Positions 11,000 to 21,661 of a DNA stretch of 64,000 nucleotides are shown one piece after another. Origin of the DNA: Botryococcus braunii (Eukaryota; Chlorophyta; Trebouxiophyceae); NCBI GenBank assembly GCA_002005505.1, contig KV908540.1, positions 1 to 64,000 on the forward strand. Direction: 5' to 3'. The translations under genes and the position numbers were made by a program. The notes under the pieces were generated by a model. It was given only the letters and a program-made list of their open reading frames with translations, searched no databases and was not told the DNA's origin. The first letter of the stretch is position 1, and the number at the start of each line of letters is the position of its first letter.

Positions 11000-12280
11000 T
11001 GGATTTGCGATGTTGGTTGTTGATCCTGTTTGACGCTTAAGTGTGTCTTGCGGATGGTGTCGATGCTTCAGTGTGTCTTCGTTGTTGCCTGTCGTTCTAT
11101 TTGGGTTGTTTCCCACTAGATCGAAGGATCAACAACATCTTGGTATCTAGTTCATGGACTTTGGTTGGGAGAATCCATTCTTCGCACCCATATAAGTTCC
11201 GATGACGGGGATGGTTGTGGCCTGCGAGGGTCGACGCCGCGCTTGGTGTGTGGATCCAAGCCAGAAAGTACGGATTTTTTCTGTAATATTTCTAATGGCG
11301 TTTGGCTCCGTCGTCTCCGTGGGGACGGTGGGGGAGGAAGATGGCACTTCACGATAGTGAGTGTACGCTTCCCCTCATTTGGTGTACTTTGGGTTGCTAA
11401 CCCTTTGCAAATGTTATCAACTTGCATTGCCTTGATGAAACTTTGGTGTTTCGAGCATATCGTTGGGATTTCGGTGGTAAAGTGTCAACTTTTCCGGATG
11501 CCGATCCTACACGGATATTACACGGATATGACGCGGTCTTGCTTTGTTGATTGACACCGAGTAGCATGGAACTTAAAAGCTTTCTCTTTTGAAAGGCTGT
11601 TTAGTGCTCGGCTGGATTTGTGGCATCTTGTTGATTGAACACAAACTTTGCGTGGATGGTCGATTTGGTTCGGGGTTCCACGGCAATCGGGTTCTTCAAT
11701 TAAGATTTTGTGCATTTATGGGGCTTTGGGAGCTGCCATAAATGTGGTTGAGCTTTACGTGGGGGTTTGGCTTCCATCATTGCCTCATGAAAGATTTGTC
11801 CTCTTGGGCTAGTCTGAAACCCGCTCTGCTTCACCTCACTATGCAAGTTGCCGGTGTGGCGTGCAATGAGCGATGTGGCGGGGGTGGTGAAGCTACCACA
11901 TATGCTGAATCTTTGTAGGCGATGTGCTCAGGTGTCTCCAAGGAAAAGGAGAAGGTGGCTGAACGCGAGGAAGGGGAAATTCCTCGGGACCGGGGGACAA
12001 AGCATCCTGCCAGCAACCACCTCCTACAGGAGGCATACGGCACTTGGCCAAGCTTCAAAAGAAGCATGGCCTAAGCCTGGACATGCGGGAGGCAACATGC
12101 AAGCTGGCTCGGGGAGTTTGCTTCAGATGCAACCCAGACCACTTTGTATTCGACTGCCCCGGCAAGAGGCCAAGAAGGGGTCTTCTGGCAAGAAGACAAG
12201 CCCGGGCACGGGACCTTCTTATGCTTGAAGGTGTGGGCCTTCGCTTGGCGATGTAAGCCTTGCATGTTTGACGTCTATTC
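11000..12280 (+). pseudogene. Decayed gag of element G
   Basis: The space where gag should lie holds no long frame. The only recognisable remnant is a nucleocapsid knuckle at about 12115-12160, reading CFRCNPDHFVFDC, one residue short of the CX2CX4HX4C spacing, followed by a basic stretch. The N-terminal capsid cannot be seen, so most of gag was lost or has decayed beyond recognition. Confidence 0.5.
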
Positions 12281-13006
12281 ATGCATTTGCTTGTCAAGAA
12301 GCCGTGTCACAGCTTGGTGTTTCCTGCCGAGGTGCAGGGGAGCAAGGCCACGGCGATGCTGGACTCGGGAGCTTCTTGCAATGTGGTCAGTGCAGACTTT
12401 GCTAAAGCCCTTCACTTGGAGATTGTGCCGCCGAAGGGGGATTCTTTAAGCATTAAGTTGGCTGACGGGAGAACTGTAAACCACATCGGATGTGCTGTCT
12501 TAGACATTGTCATCCAGGGGGTACAGTTTGCTAAGGTGTCGTGTCTTGTGCTAGACTTTGCCATGGATTGGAATGTGCTGTTGGGGACTCCCTGGTTAAA
12601 GACATTCCGTGCAAATCTCATGTTTGAAGAGGACACCGTTAGGGGGTATACAAGAAAGAACAAGCCGTTCGTTTTGCGTTGCCCGCCTAAGGAGGAGAGG
12701 CCTTTGAAGGGTTCAGAAGTGGAGGATGTGCCTAGATTGGTTTTGTCTGCAGTGCAGGCTAGAAGGTTAAGCAGGAAGGGCTGCCAGTCCTTTCTGGCAA
12801 TTGTAACCGATCTATCTACCGATCCGAATGTCTCCATTCCTTCTCCCAACTCTCCTGTTGTTGACATACTCAGTGAATTCCAAGATGTTTTCCCTGAAGA
12901 TGTCCCGCACCTTCCGCCTGAGAGGCAAGGGGTTAGACACACTATACCCTTGAGCGATCCACATGCTCGTCCACCGTCTCGTCCGTTGTACCGGCTTTCA
13001 CGCTGA
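12281..13006 (+). pseudogene. Element G protease and start of RT
   Basis: A retropepsin-like aspartic protease with the active-site motif MLDSGASCNVV near 12358, then the ADGRT and LLGTPWL elements of the fold, and the linker to RT (HTIPLSDPHARPPSRPLYRLSR). The frame is closed by TGA at 13004-13006 and continues in the same frame on the far side, so this is a nonsense change, most simply TGG to TGA. Confidence 0.88.
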
Positions 13007-14392
13007 GAGTATGATGAGGCGTTACGCCAGACAAAGCTATTGTTGGACAAAGGGTATATACAGCCGTCTACATCACCCTATGGTGCGCCCATTCTTTTTG
13101 TGCAAAAGAAGGATGGAATCCTCCGGATGGTCATTGATTACCGAGCTTTGAATCGACAGACGGTCAAGAACAGGTATCCGATGCCTCGTATCGATGATAC
13201 TCTTGATCAACTGCAGGGTTCTACAGTGTTCTCTAGTCTTGACCTCACGTCTGGCTATCACCAGATCCGGATCACAGATGAGGATATGCCAAAGACAGCT
13301 TTCAGAACACCCGCGGGGTTGTTCGAGTGGCGGGTTTTGCCATTTGGGCTGACTAATGCCCCGGCCACGTTTCAAACTGCCATGATTGCTATCTTTGCTC
13401 CTTACCTGCACAAGTTTGTGCTCGTGTACCGTGATGACATCCTCATCTACAGCAAGTCCATTGAAGAGCATAGGGAGCATCTCCGCAAAGTCCTTGAACT
13501 GTTGTGGCAGCATAAGTTGTATGCTAACCTAAAGAAGTGCTCTTTCGCCAAGGATGAGCTGGAGTACTTGGGCCATTTAGTCTCAGCAGATGGGATTAAA
13601 GTGGACCCACGTAAGGTGGCTTCAGTTGCTAATTGGAGCACACCGAAGAATGTTGGCGAGTTGCGGTCTTTCCTGGGGCTGGCAACTTACTTTCGCAAGT
13701 TTGTTCGCAATTTTGCAGCACCTGCATCGCCACTGTACAGACTCCTACGCCAAGGTGTGACCTGGGTATGGAGTGCTGGGTGTGTTCGGGCGTTTACCGA
13801 GATTAAACATGCCTTGACACATGCACCTTGCTTAGCGTATCCTGACTTCTCAAAGCCGTTTGAGGTCCATTGCGATGCGTCTTTGGCAGGGTTGGGGGCC
13901 GTGTTGTACCAGGAGGGTCGCCCAGTTGCCTACGAGAGTCGTCGTTTGACTCCCGCTGAGGTTAACTATCCTACTAGGGAGCAAGAACTTCTCGCTGTGG
14001 TGCATGCATTGACAGTCTGGAGGTGCTACCTGGAGGGGGCCCCTGAGTTTCGTGTGGTCACGGACCACAAGGCTATCCCTTACTTGGACACTTTGCCTAC
14101 TTTAAGTAGACGGCAAACCAGGTGGGCCGAGTTCCTTTCGCGGTTCAATTTTCGCATGGACTATGCCCCAGGGACGTCCAATGTGGTGGCTGACGCTTTG
14201 AGTCGGCATCCGTCCGACTACGAGGCTCCTTGTCCAATCATCAATGGCGTGGTGATTGGTGGGTGTTCGCACCCGGCGCACCGTTGTCTGCCAACGCTCT
14301 CTCTTTGTGCCTTGGTTGGTACTATCCGCTCTGCGGGGGAGGGGAGTGCCGCCGCCGGGGTTGCTCTATCTTGGAAGGACAAATTTGTCTAG
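13007..14392 (+). pseudogene. Element G reverse transcriptase and RNase H
   Basis: Gypsy RT with FVQKKDG, RMVIDYRALN, LDLTSGYHQIRI, LPFGLTNAPATFQ and YLGHLVS. The catalytic box reads VYRDDILIYSK: arginine sits in the X position of YXDD where gypsy RTs normally have leucine or valine. RNase H follows (VHCDASLAGLGAVL, REQELLAVVHAL, NVVADALSRHP). The frame runs off into a stop at 14390-14392 because of a frameshift, after which the integrase frame takes over. Confidence 0.9.
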
Positions 14393-15604
14393 GGTCTTCT
14401 CAAGACCCATGGTTCCAAGATAAGCAGAATGTTGAAGGTCTGCTAGACTTTAACGGCTTCCTTCTGAGGGAAGGGAAGGCCGTGGTTCCGGATGCTTTTG
14501 GGCTGCGAGCTCACATCCTTAAGGAACTGCATGATAGCCCGTATGCTGGCCATCAAGGAGTGAAGAAAACCTTGGCCTTGGTAAGGCGCCATTATTGGTG
14601 GCCTACCATGCTTGCTGACATCGAACGTTACGTGCTAACGTGCCACTTGTGTCAGAAGAACAAGGCTCGGAACACTTTGCCTGCGGGGTTGCTGCAACCT
14701 ATAGAGTTGCCGCTGAATCCTTGGCACACGGTGACTATGGATCTCATTACCCAACTGCCTAGAACAGGCAAGGGTCATGATGCCATTTTCGTCGTAGTGG
14801 ATAAGCTGACCAAGATGGTGCATCTTATGCCAACAACCACCAAAGCTACGGCTTAGTATACGGCTAAGCTGTACGTTGACAATGTGTGAAAGTTGCATGG
14901 TGTTCCCCAAGTGGTGGTATCTGATAGAGATAAGCTCTTCACCAGCCACTTTTCTAGAGCCTTGTGTCAATCCATTGGGACTCGACAAGCCATGTCGACA
15001 GCCTACCATCCGCAAACGGATGGGCAGACTGAGCGAGTGAATCGAGTGCTCGAGGACATGCTACGCATGTATGTGGCCAAGTCCCAGGATGATTAGGATG
15101 AGAAGTTGGTCTGTGCAGAATTCGCGATCAATAATTGCGATCACGAATCCATGGGGTCCTCGCCCGTTCTTGCTGAACTACGGGTTTCAACCCCACCTGC
15201 CAGTCACGATTCTCCCCAACAGACGGGTACCTGGTGCGTCTGACTTTGTTCAGGGCATGCAACGCCTCATCAATGAGGCCAGGATGACCCATCGGGTGGC
15301 CACTGCGAGACAAGCGCAGTATGCCAACACCAAACGAAGGAAAGTTCAATTTGGTGTGGGGGACTGGGTCCGCCTCTCCTCAAAGAACCTTCGTTTCAAG
15401 GTGGGCACGCCCAAGCTCCTCCCGCGTTGGGTAGGGCCGTTCCAAGTGGTGAAACGTGTGGGTACCCAAGCTTATGAGCTTGACCTCCCAGCACGATGGC
15501 GGATTCATGATGTCTTTCATGTCTCCAACCTGGAACGCTACCGTCGGGATGGTTCGATGCAACCCCCACCACCGGCAGAGGTGCTGGAGGGGGAGGATGA
15601 GTAG
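14393..15604 (+). pseudogene. Element G integrase
   Basis: The zinc-binding region is clear (HDSPYAGHQGVKKTLALV, then CHLCQ), as is the catalytic core ([34 protein letters not shown]). Stops interrupt the frame at 14854-14856, 14887-14889, 15094-15096 and 15602-15604, and a one-base frameshift lies near 15160. The 15094 stop falls where the family has tryptophan (QDDW), and the others fit TGG or CAG turned into stops. The C-terminal part keeps DWVRLSSKNL and HDVFHVSNLERY. Confidence 0.88.
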
Positions 15605-15820
15605 GAGGTGGAAGCCTTAATGGACCACCGTCGTGTCAATTCACGTGGCCGTCCCAAGTATGAGTACCTTGTCCGCTGGACGGGTTCCTCGTCAGAGCAT
15701 GACACCTGGGAAGAGGAACGGAATTTGGCAAATGCTCCCAATGTTGTAAAGGGATACTGGGACAAAGTCAACGCACGGGCACCAAGAGGCGGGGCACGTC
15801 GTCGTGGGAAGGTTGACTAG
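15605..15820 (+). pseudogene. Element G chromodomain
   Basis: About 70 residues after the last in-frame stop. The chromodomain reads VEALMDHR, YEYLVRWTG and HDTWEEERNL, near family consensus. It is in the same frame as the end of integrase and would be the C-terminal targeting module of the polyprotein. Downstream to 16262 is non-coding 3' region. Confidence 0.85.
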
Positions 15821-16262
15821 GGGAAACACAGCAGCACGAGCCTGTCAAGCTGCGTCACCGGGGGGTCGTGGTTTACCCATACGTTCGCGTGATCACAGAA
15901 CGTCCCCTGACTTGGTGGCTAAGTGTCGTCCAGCCCCTGCCCCTACTATCCGCCCTGAAGTTAGCAACTTCACTGCTTCTTCGTGGGAATGTGTACACGT
16001 GGAGTGTACATCTGTTCACGCCGACGACTGCCCTTTGGGCCCCGTCACTGCGGGATTTTGGTCTAGGCGTACCATAGAGATACCTCAGGCAAGTGTACAC
16101 CCAGGCTGGCAGTTGCGGCTGCGGTTTGGTGTCTGGAGGAGACTCACCGGCTCAATGTATAAGATATAGAAGTGTAGCAGTGACCTTCTATATGCCTCTG
16201 CCTGTGACTGTGGCTTGCTTCGGCAGGCCTCCCGGGAGCTCGGTCACCTAGGAGGGGGAGAA

Positions 16263-16427
16263 TGTAGCGCGCCGGTAGGCAGACGGTGCCGGGGATCGGC
16301 CCCGCACGTGCCGGGCGGTACATTGGTACTGGGTGTAGCCTCATAGGCTCGCACTATATATGGTATGGTGCTCGGACCATACTAGCACTTTCGTCGGTGC
16401 AGGGCCATCCTTTCCAAGAATACTACA
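16263..16427 (+). repeat. 3' LTR of gypsy G
   Basis: 165 bp, TG...CA; followed by target duplication GGTCC at 16428-16432. Confidence 0.93.
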
Positions 16428-18447
16428 GGTCCCTCCCAGGTCCAAGGCACATCCTTTTTGAGCAACTCAGTAAGAGGATAGGCAACATCTGCAAAATGGT
16501 CCATAAAAGTATCATAATATTGAGTAAGGCCTAGAAACCCTCTCAACTGTGACACATTCAAAGGAGTGGGCCAATCCTGAATGGCTGCAACCTTCCTAGG
16601 ATCCACCATAATCCCATGAGGTGTCAACAGGTGTCCAAGGTATTCCACCTGCTTAGCAACAAAATCACACTTAGACCTTTTGCAATAAAATTTATGTTCC
16701 CTGAGCACTGACAAGACTGTCCTCAAATGCTCCATATGCTCTGCAACAGATTTAGAATATATGAGGATATCGTCTAGGTACAACAGCACAAATCTATCAA
16801 GGAAGGGAGACAAGATAGAGTTCATCACAGACTGAAAGGTGGCAGGTGCATTGGTTAACCCAAAAGGCATAACAGTGAACTCATAACGACCATAACGGGT
16901 TTTAAAAAGCAGTCTTTTCTATGCTGTCTTCATGCATACGTATCTGATGATATCCAGAGGCAAGGTCTAGCTTAGAAAATACACAACTTCCATGCAATTG
17001 CTCGAACATCTCATCAATCCTAGGCAATGGGTGTTGGTTCCTAACAGTAATCCTATTGAAGGCCCTGTAGTCAATGCATAAACGCCATCCACCATCCTTT
17101 TTGGGAACAAATAAGATGGGTGCACCAAATGGTGATGTCGATGGGCGGATGAACCCCCTCTCAAGGAGCTCCTGCAACTGTGCACGTAGTTCAGCAAGCT
17201 GGGCTCCAGACAGTGGATATATGCGGGAGGCTGGAGGAGTTGCGTCCGGCTCCAATCTGGTGTGGTGGTCTCCAGCACGAGAAGGAGGGAGGCCTTCAGG
17301 AAGTCCAGACAGTACATCCTTAAATTCCTGCAAAAGCTGCTCCCAACTCTGGCACATTGTATGCATCAGTATCTGAAACATTGTCAGTCACTGCATTCAG
17401 TTGAATAATGTACACTGATTCACCCAACTTCACCATCTCTTCCACTTCCATGGATGAGATCACATACCCAGGCATGCCTGACCTCTGACACCCCAAAAGT
17501 ACATGTGTTTTATTAGCATGAACCAAAGACACAGCATTCAATTTCCAATTCACACTTGGGTTAAAAGCAGTTAACCAAGGTTTGCCCAAGACAAGATCAT
17601 AGTAGGTCAACTCAGTAGGGAGGCAGGTGACTCCAAAACCCAAGGTCCCAACAGTCAGGTCAATTGACACACTATGTCCTACCACAGATGTCCTACCATC
17701 AGCCACTCTTACAGTAACATGTGAACTCAAAGGCACAGTGGGAAGGGCAAGCTCCTGCACAAGTTTATCATCAATAAAATTTGCAGAGGCTCCACTGTCC
17801 AACAAAATCCTGACAGGTCTACTAGCAAGAATTCCCTCAAACTCTATGCAAGTGGAGGAAAGATCAAGACCATTCACAATGTGTCTACTGTCAAGCTGAA
17901 CAAAAGAGTCAAAAGAAGTTGCGGGCAGGGGTTTCTCCTTCACACTGAGACAACCAGTCTGTACCAGGCAACGATATAAGGGCAAGACTGTATGGGAACT
18001 GCAGTGGGGTGAGCTCTTAAAGGTGGAAGTAAGACCCAGTGCATCCAAAACAGAAGCCCAGAGCAATACATCATGAGACTGTTGTTGTGTAGTCCCTTCC
18101 AGCACCTGTTCACAGTGGCTCAGGCAAGATAGCACAGTCAATCTAATACCTGGCAGTAGCTGTGACACAAGCTGGCTAACAGTACACTCCCTGTTACTAC
18201 CGTCAACAAACAAGACAACATGAGCATCACTAGAAAGAAGGTGAGGAGCTGCATCTCTCTTATACATGCACACAGGATTGATCAAGTCACTGGCATGGGG
18301 GGATGTCTGAAACTCTCTACACAAACCATGCCCATCCACAATATGGGACATGAAAGAATGGCAACAACTGTGAAAGAAATCCTGCAGATTACCAAGCCCA
18401 TACAAAACACGAATCCCATACTGGGTCACTGAACAGTTGGCAGACAT
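16428..18447 (-). pseudogene. B-I protease and reverse transcriptase region
   Basis: Starts with ATG at 18447. Residues 1 to about 200 are a Cys- and His-rich region that I do not recognise. Then comes a retropepsin (RILLDSGASANFI, ADGRTSVVGHS, LVLGKPWL) and RT ([62 protein letters not shown]). A single extra C near 17339, relative to B-II, shifts the frame before RT. A second lesion near 16907 (an extra T in TTTTTAAAA) splits the RT. The segment is cut at 16428 by element G. Confidence 0.9.
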
Positions 18448-18525
18448 CTTAAACAGGCCTCACACTGCTGTAATACCAAAGAAGTCCAACAAATCAAGTT
18501 GTATTTAATTTATGAAAGTGATTCC

Positions 18526-19050
18526 TCAACTCAAGGTGTAATTGGAAGCACGGAAGAACGTCGTAGCCACCTCCACGGACCGAGCGGATGCCAAGCCTAC
18601 ATCGTAGGTCCCCAAAAACATTTCAGTCTGCATAAGCCAAGGATCCAACATCATTGGATCTCCCTCGAATACAGATGGGTCTGGCAACTTGAGCGAGGGC
18701 TTCCCTGAACCTGACGAGGCTGTAGCCGATGCCGGAGTTGCCGTTGGTATGGGCTGCGGCACGACCACAGGTGCAGGTTGCGCGAGAGAGCACTGAATTA
18801 ACATCTCAAGTCCCTCTGAAATGCTCTGAGCGGTATCAGCTGGAGGGGAATGCGACGGAACACTAGATCTTAATGCAACGGCTCCTTCGAGCAGGGCACC
18901 GATATCTACCAAACGCCTAAGCATACAACGAGGATCTACCCATGAACGATCTACATATACATAAGCAAGAAGATCTATGGATGGATCTGGCTCCGCGATG
19001 CCAGGACTAGGTGCACGAGCCCTTGAACCCGAACGAGGATGCCGAGACAT
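18526..19050 (-). pseudogene. Truncated gag N-terminus of B-I
   Basis: A 174-residue frame from ATG at 19050, 58 bp past the primer site, ending in a stop at 18526. It has a proline- and alanine-rich middle, then the start of a capsid (LKLPDPSVFEGDP, LDPWLMQTEMFLG) and stops. No nucleocapsid knuckle exists between here and the protease region. The same frame of the same length, with the same end, occurs in B-II (34305-34829), so the truncation was inherited by both copies and is not private damage. Confidence 0.8.
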
Positions 19051-19107
19051 CACAATCCGAAAGGAAAAGAAACGCACCACGAACGAACGACAAGGAACTA
19101 ATCCTTG

Positions 19108-19119
19108 TCGCCGATACCA
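19108..19119 (-). other. Primer-binding site of B-I
   Basis: Minus-strand TGGTATCGGCGA one base inside the 5' LTR; the same 12 bases as in C, F and H. Confidence 0.8.
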
Positions 19120-19120
19120 C

Positions 19121-19387
19121 TGTAGCGTTAACTAAGCGGAAGAGGTTTTTATGAGACAGTGAGACGTTCGTGGTGTGCAACGAAAGAGTGTTACATGATT
19201 GATTCGCAAGCGTACTCTTAAACCCAGGGTGGATTGAATTATACTGTACTGCCACAGACGCGTATACGTAGTCGGGCAACCGAGGGAACTACTTGAGCGA
19301 GGTTGTACTGCGAATCCAGATCACATGGCAAGTCAAAGAGCAATGCCAAGGACCATACTAGAGCATTATACCCTAGGAAATGCTACA
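19121..19387 (-). repeat. 5' LTR of gypsy B-I
   Basis: 267 bp, TG...CA, identical by eye to 4938-5204; target duplication ATTCC follows at 19388-19392. Confidence 0.95.
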
Positions 19388-19883
19388 ATTCCCACTGAGG
19401 GGACTTCTGTGCCTCCTTCAAACTGGAAGGCACACTAATCTTCCCAAACCGCACCCCTGTGGGCTTCCCCTGATCTGGCTTGCTCTCACTCTCTCTTTCA
19501 CCCACTACTCTTTCGCTGAATGTCGCCGCACTGCACCTGGGTGCAGTTTGTGAGGATTCTGACTTTCCTCGCTGCTCTCTCTCTCTCTCTCTCTGAGACT
19601 CAGAGTTTGCCCTTTCGAGCTTGCTGCTTCGCACGCTCACATCATCCTCCCAGACACAGGTATCTCTCGGAAAGCTCTTGTAATTGGGCAAATTCTCACA
19701 CTGTCCAAGCTTCCGATTCACCTCCTCATCCACACTCTTACATAACTGACGTGCTTCAGCCTCGTCAGAGCTCTCGCAGGCAATTGAACCACTCTGCACA
19801 GCTTGGACACTTGGTCTGTGTTGGTGTTGTGCCCATGTCTCTCTCTCTCTCTGTCTGCTCCCCACCAAACATGAGCGGTGGGG
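19388..19883 (-). CDS. Copia D polyprotein, integrase-RT linker segment
   Basis: A 496-bp island of copia D between the two level-2 insertions. It encodes the low-complexity, Ser/Glu/Arg-rich linker between integrase and RT, ending SLKEAQKSPQW. Reading through the ATTCC duplication, the codons pass directly to the EYW and MAAMQEE start of the RT at 4937. Through the TGGGG duplication at 19879-19883 they join to the AAGPAPH end of the segment at 36864. No stop lies in this frame, so both insertions broke an open frame. Confidence 0.9.
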
Positions 19884-20372
19884 TGTAGTGAGGTGACGCG
19901 TGCGATGCCGCGTCTGCGTACCTCATGCGGCTCGCCTTTCGAATTATGTGCAGGTCTTTCGAATTACGTGCACGCCTGCATGTGTGCGCATGTGTCTTCA
20001 CGCACGTCGTACTACGAGAAGCTTCACAATATAGGATGTTCATGAAATGTCCAAAAGGATGCCCTCTCGTCATCCTTCTCGTGGTGCTCGCGAGAGCATC
20101 ACATAGAAGGGCGGTGTAGCCGGGTTCACCACAAGTTGGACTCACACGTCGAGAGACACACTTATCTTTGGGGCCTGGATATATCTGTTGCATATTATAT
20201 TGTATTGGCGTTGGCCATACTGTTTATTGGAGACTCGGAATCGCCTGCGTGAGGAGGAGCTGCGTATTGTAAGAGGAATCGGCGTCACGTTTACTGTCTC
20301 GCGGTGTCACCCCTTCCTTAAACCCTAGTATCTCTTATTATTAAACTTGCATACACGTCTCCCTTTGTTTCA
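19884..20372 (+). repeat. 5' LTR of gypsy C
   Basis: 489 bp, TG...CA, matching 36370-36858 apart from a couple of bases (for example ACACGTCG against ACACTTCG, and CGTGAGG against CGTTAGG). Confidence 0.94.
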
Positions 20373-20373
20373 T

Positions 20374-20385
20374 TGGTATCGGCGA
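20374..20385 (+). other. Primer-binding site of element C
   Basis: TGGTATCGGCGA one base after the LTR, complementary to a tRNA 3' end UCGCCGAUACCA. Confidence 0.8.
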
Positions 20386-20451
20386 GGCGGTTAGAGCCTC
20401 GGTTCGAAGGGAGACGTAAGGAAGGTTGCCATCGGATTGTCCCTTCCGAGT

Positions 20452-21650
20452 ATGGCGTCCGTCAGGAAAGGAAGCAAGTACGCTGGTATCCCTTTGTTGG
20501 AAAAGGAATTGTTGGAAGGGCTTGAAAAGGAGGGTGTCGAAGTGGACGATCTCATGCAAGAGGAGTTTGAAACGGAACCAGCTCCACCGCCTAAACCCAC
20601 ACCCAAACGGAAAACCAAGCTTGCACCAATGAAGAAACCCTTGAAGAAAGACAGAACCCAATTTTGATTGCTAAGCTACTCAAAAGGATCGAGGCCTTGG
20701 AGGGTCAACGAGCTTCCAAGCGGACGCCATCCTCAAATCACGTGGTGCGTGTGCCTACACCCGCAATGTTCACGGGCAAACGGGGGAGTTTCCAGTTCTT
20801 TGCTAGCAAAGTAGAATCTTATGCTGACATCTCGAATGTGGCACGTGACAAGTGGGTGGCAGTCGCACTCCAGTGCATGGAGGAGCGACCTACAAAGGTG
20901 TGGGGAACTCACTTAAAAAGGAAGGAACGGGAAGGGGATCAAATGGAAGCAACTTGGGAGGAGTTCAAGACTTTTATGGGGAACCGCTATGACTCAACCG
21001 ACCTTGTTATGGCCGCACGCCAAAAGCTTGATCATGTCTATCAAGGCCATGAAAGTGTTGAAAAATATATCGAAAGGTTCATAACGCTCTTGAGTGACGT
21101 TGAAACTGAGTATGAGATATGCGAAAATGATAAAATATACATGTTTCTCAAAGGCTTGAATGCTCATATTAGAGTTGCTTGCACGATAAACCCACAAACT
21201 GGTGTTAGATTCTCAGACCTCGACGTATTGTGCACTTATGTGGTGCAATATGAAAGTAACTTAAAGTCAGGGGGGATGCTGAGGGGACAGGAAGGAAGGA
21301 AGGTTCTCAACGCTGTGAAGAGGACTCCCATAAGCACGCCGGCACACTTTCCGGGATTCACCCAGGGGCCTGTGCTTGGAGCCGTCGGCCACAGCGTTGG
21401 TGGGAAGTTAGATTCTCGGACTAGCGTCCCCTCCGAGCACCAGTGTTACTTCTGCAAAAACTTTGGTCACGAGCAATGGCAATGTCAGGCCAAGCGGGAC
21501 TACTTGCAAAGGAAGAGCAGGCGCGACAGTCAATTGCCCCCACCTCCTCCTTTTCCCTCTAATCAAGCTCGAGGTGGGCAGTGGAAGGGCCGTGGTGGCC
21601 GGGGAGGACATTGGAAGGGAAAAGGGCCGGGGCATAATCCTCAAAAGTAA
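20452..21650 (+). pseudogene. Gag of element C
   Basis: The ATG at 20452 opens an acidic N-terminal stretch (LLEKELLEGLEKEG) that runs to a stop at 20665-20667. The capsid continues in another frame from about 20640, so one frameshift lies between about 20615 and 20640. The second frame has a coiled-coil-like start (AKLLKRIEALEGQ), gypsy capsid (GSFQFFASKVESY, YIERFITLLSDV, MFLKGLNAHIRVA), one zinc knuckle CYFCKNFGHEQWQC near 21443-21485, and an arginine- and glycine-rich tail. It ends at 21650, 11 bp before the pol ATG, which is in a different frame. Confidence 0.85.
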
Positions 21651-21661
21651 ATTCTGAAGCC

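Larger units (their letters stand above)
10810..16427 (+). mobile_element. Ty3/gypsy chromodomain element G, nested in B-I
   Basis: 5618 bp on the plus strand, with 165-bp LTRs (10810-10974, 16263-16427), TG...CA, and target duplication GGTCC (10805-10809 and 16428-16432). Primer site TGGTGGCCCATATCC at 10978-10992, a different primer from the other gypsy elements here; purine tract GGAGGGGGAGAA at 16251-16262. Domain order is gag remnant, protease, RT, RNase H, integrase, chromodomain. At least five in-frame stops and two frameshifts make it defective. The empty site is seen in B-II at about 27229-27236. Confidence 0.95.
4938..19387 (-). mobile_element. Ty3/gypsy chromodomain element B-I, nested in copia D
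   Basis: Minus-strand gypsy element with 267-bp LTRs (4938-5204 and 19121-19387), which look identical, and target duplication ATTCC (4933-4937 and 19388-19392). Order on the minus strand: primer site, short gag piece, unknown Cys-rich region, protease, RT, RNase H, integrase, chromodomain. It carries three later insertions: F (5628-6242), H (7059-9388) and G (10810-16427). Discounting them it is about 5.87 kb. A near-identical sister copy, B-II, lies at 24378-35160. B-I LTRs carry six extra bases (TATACG) relative to B-II, marking a subfamily. Frameshifts near 6966, 16907 and 17339 disable its pol. Confidence 0.96.
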
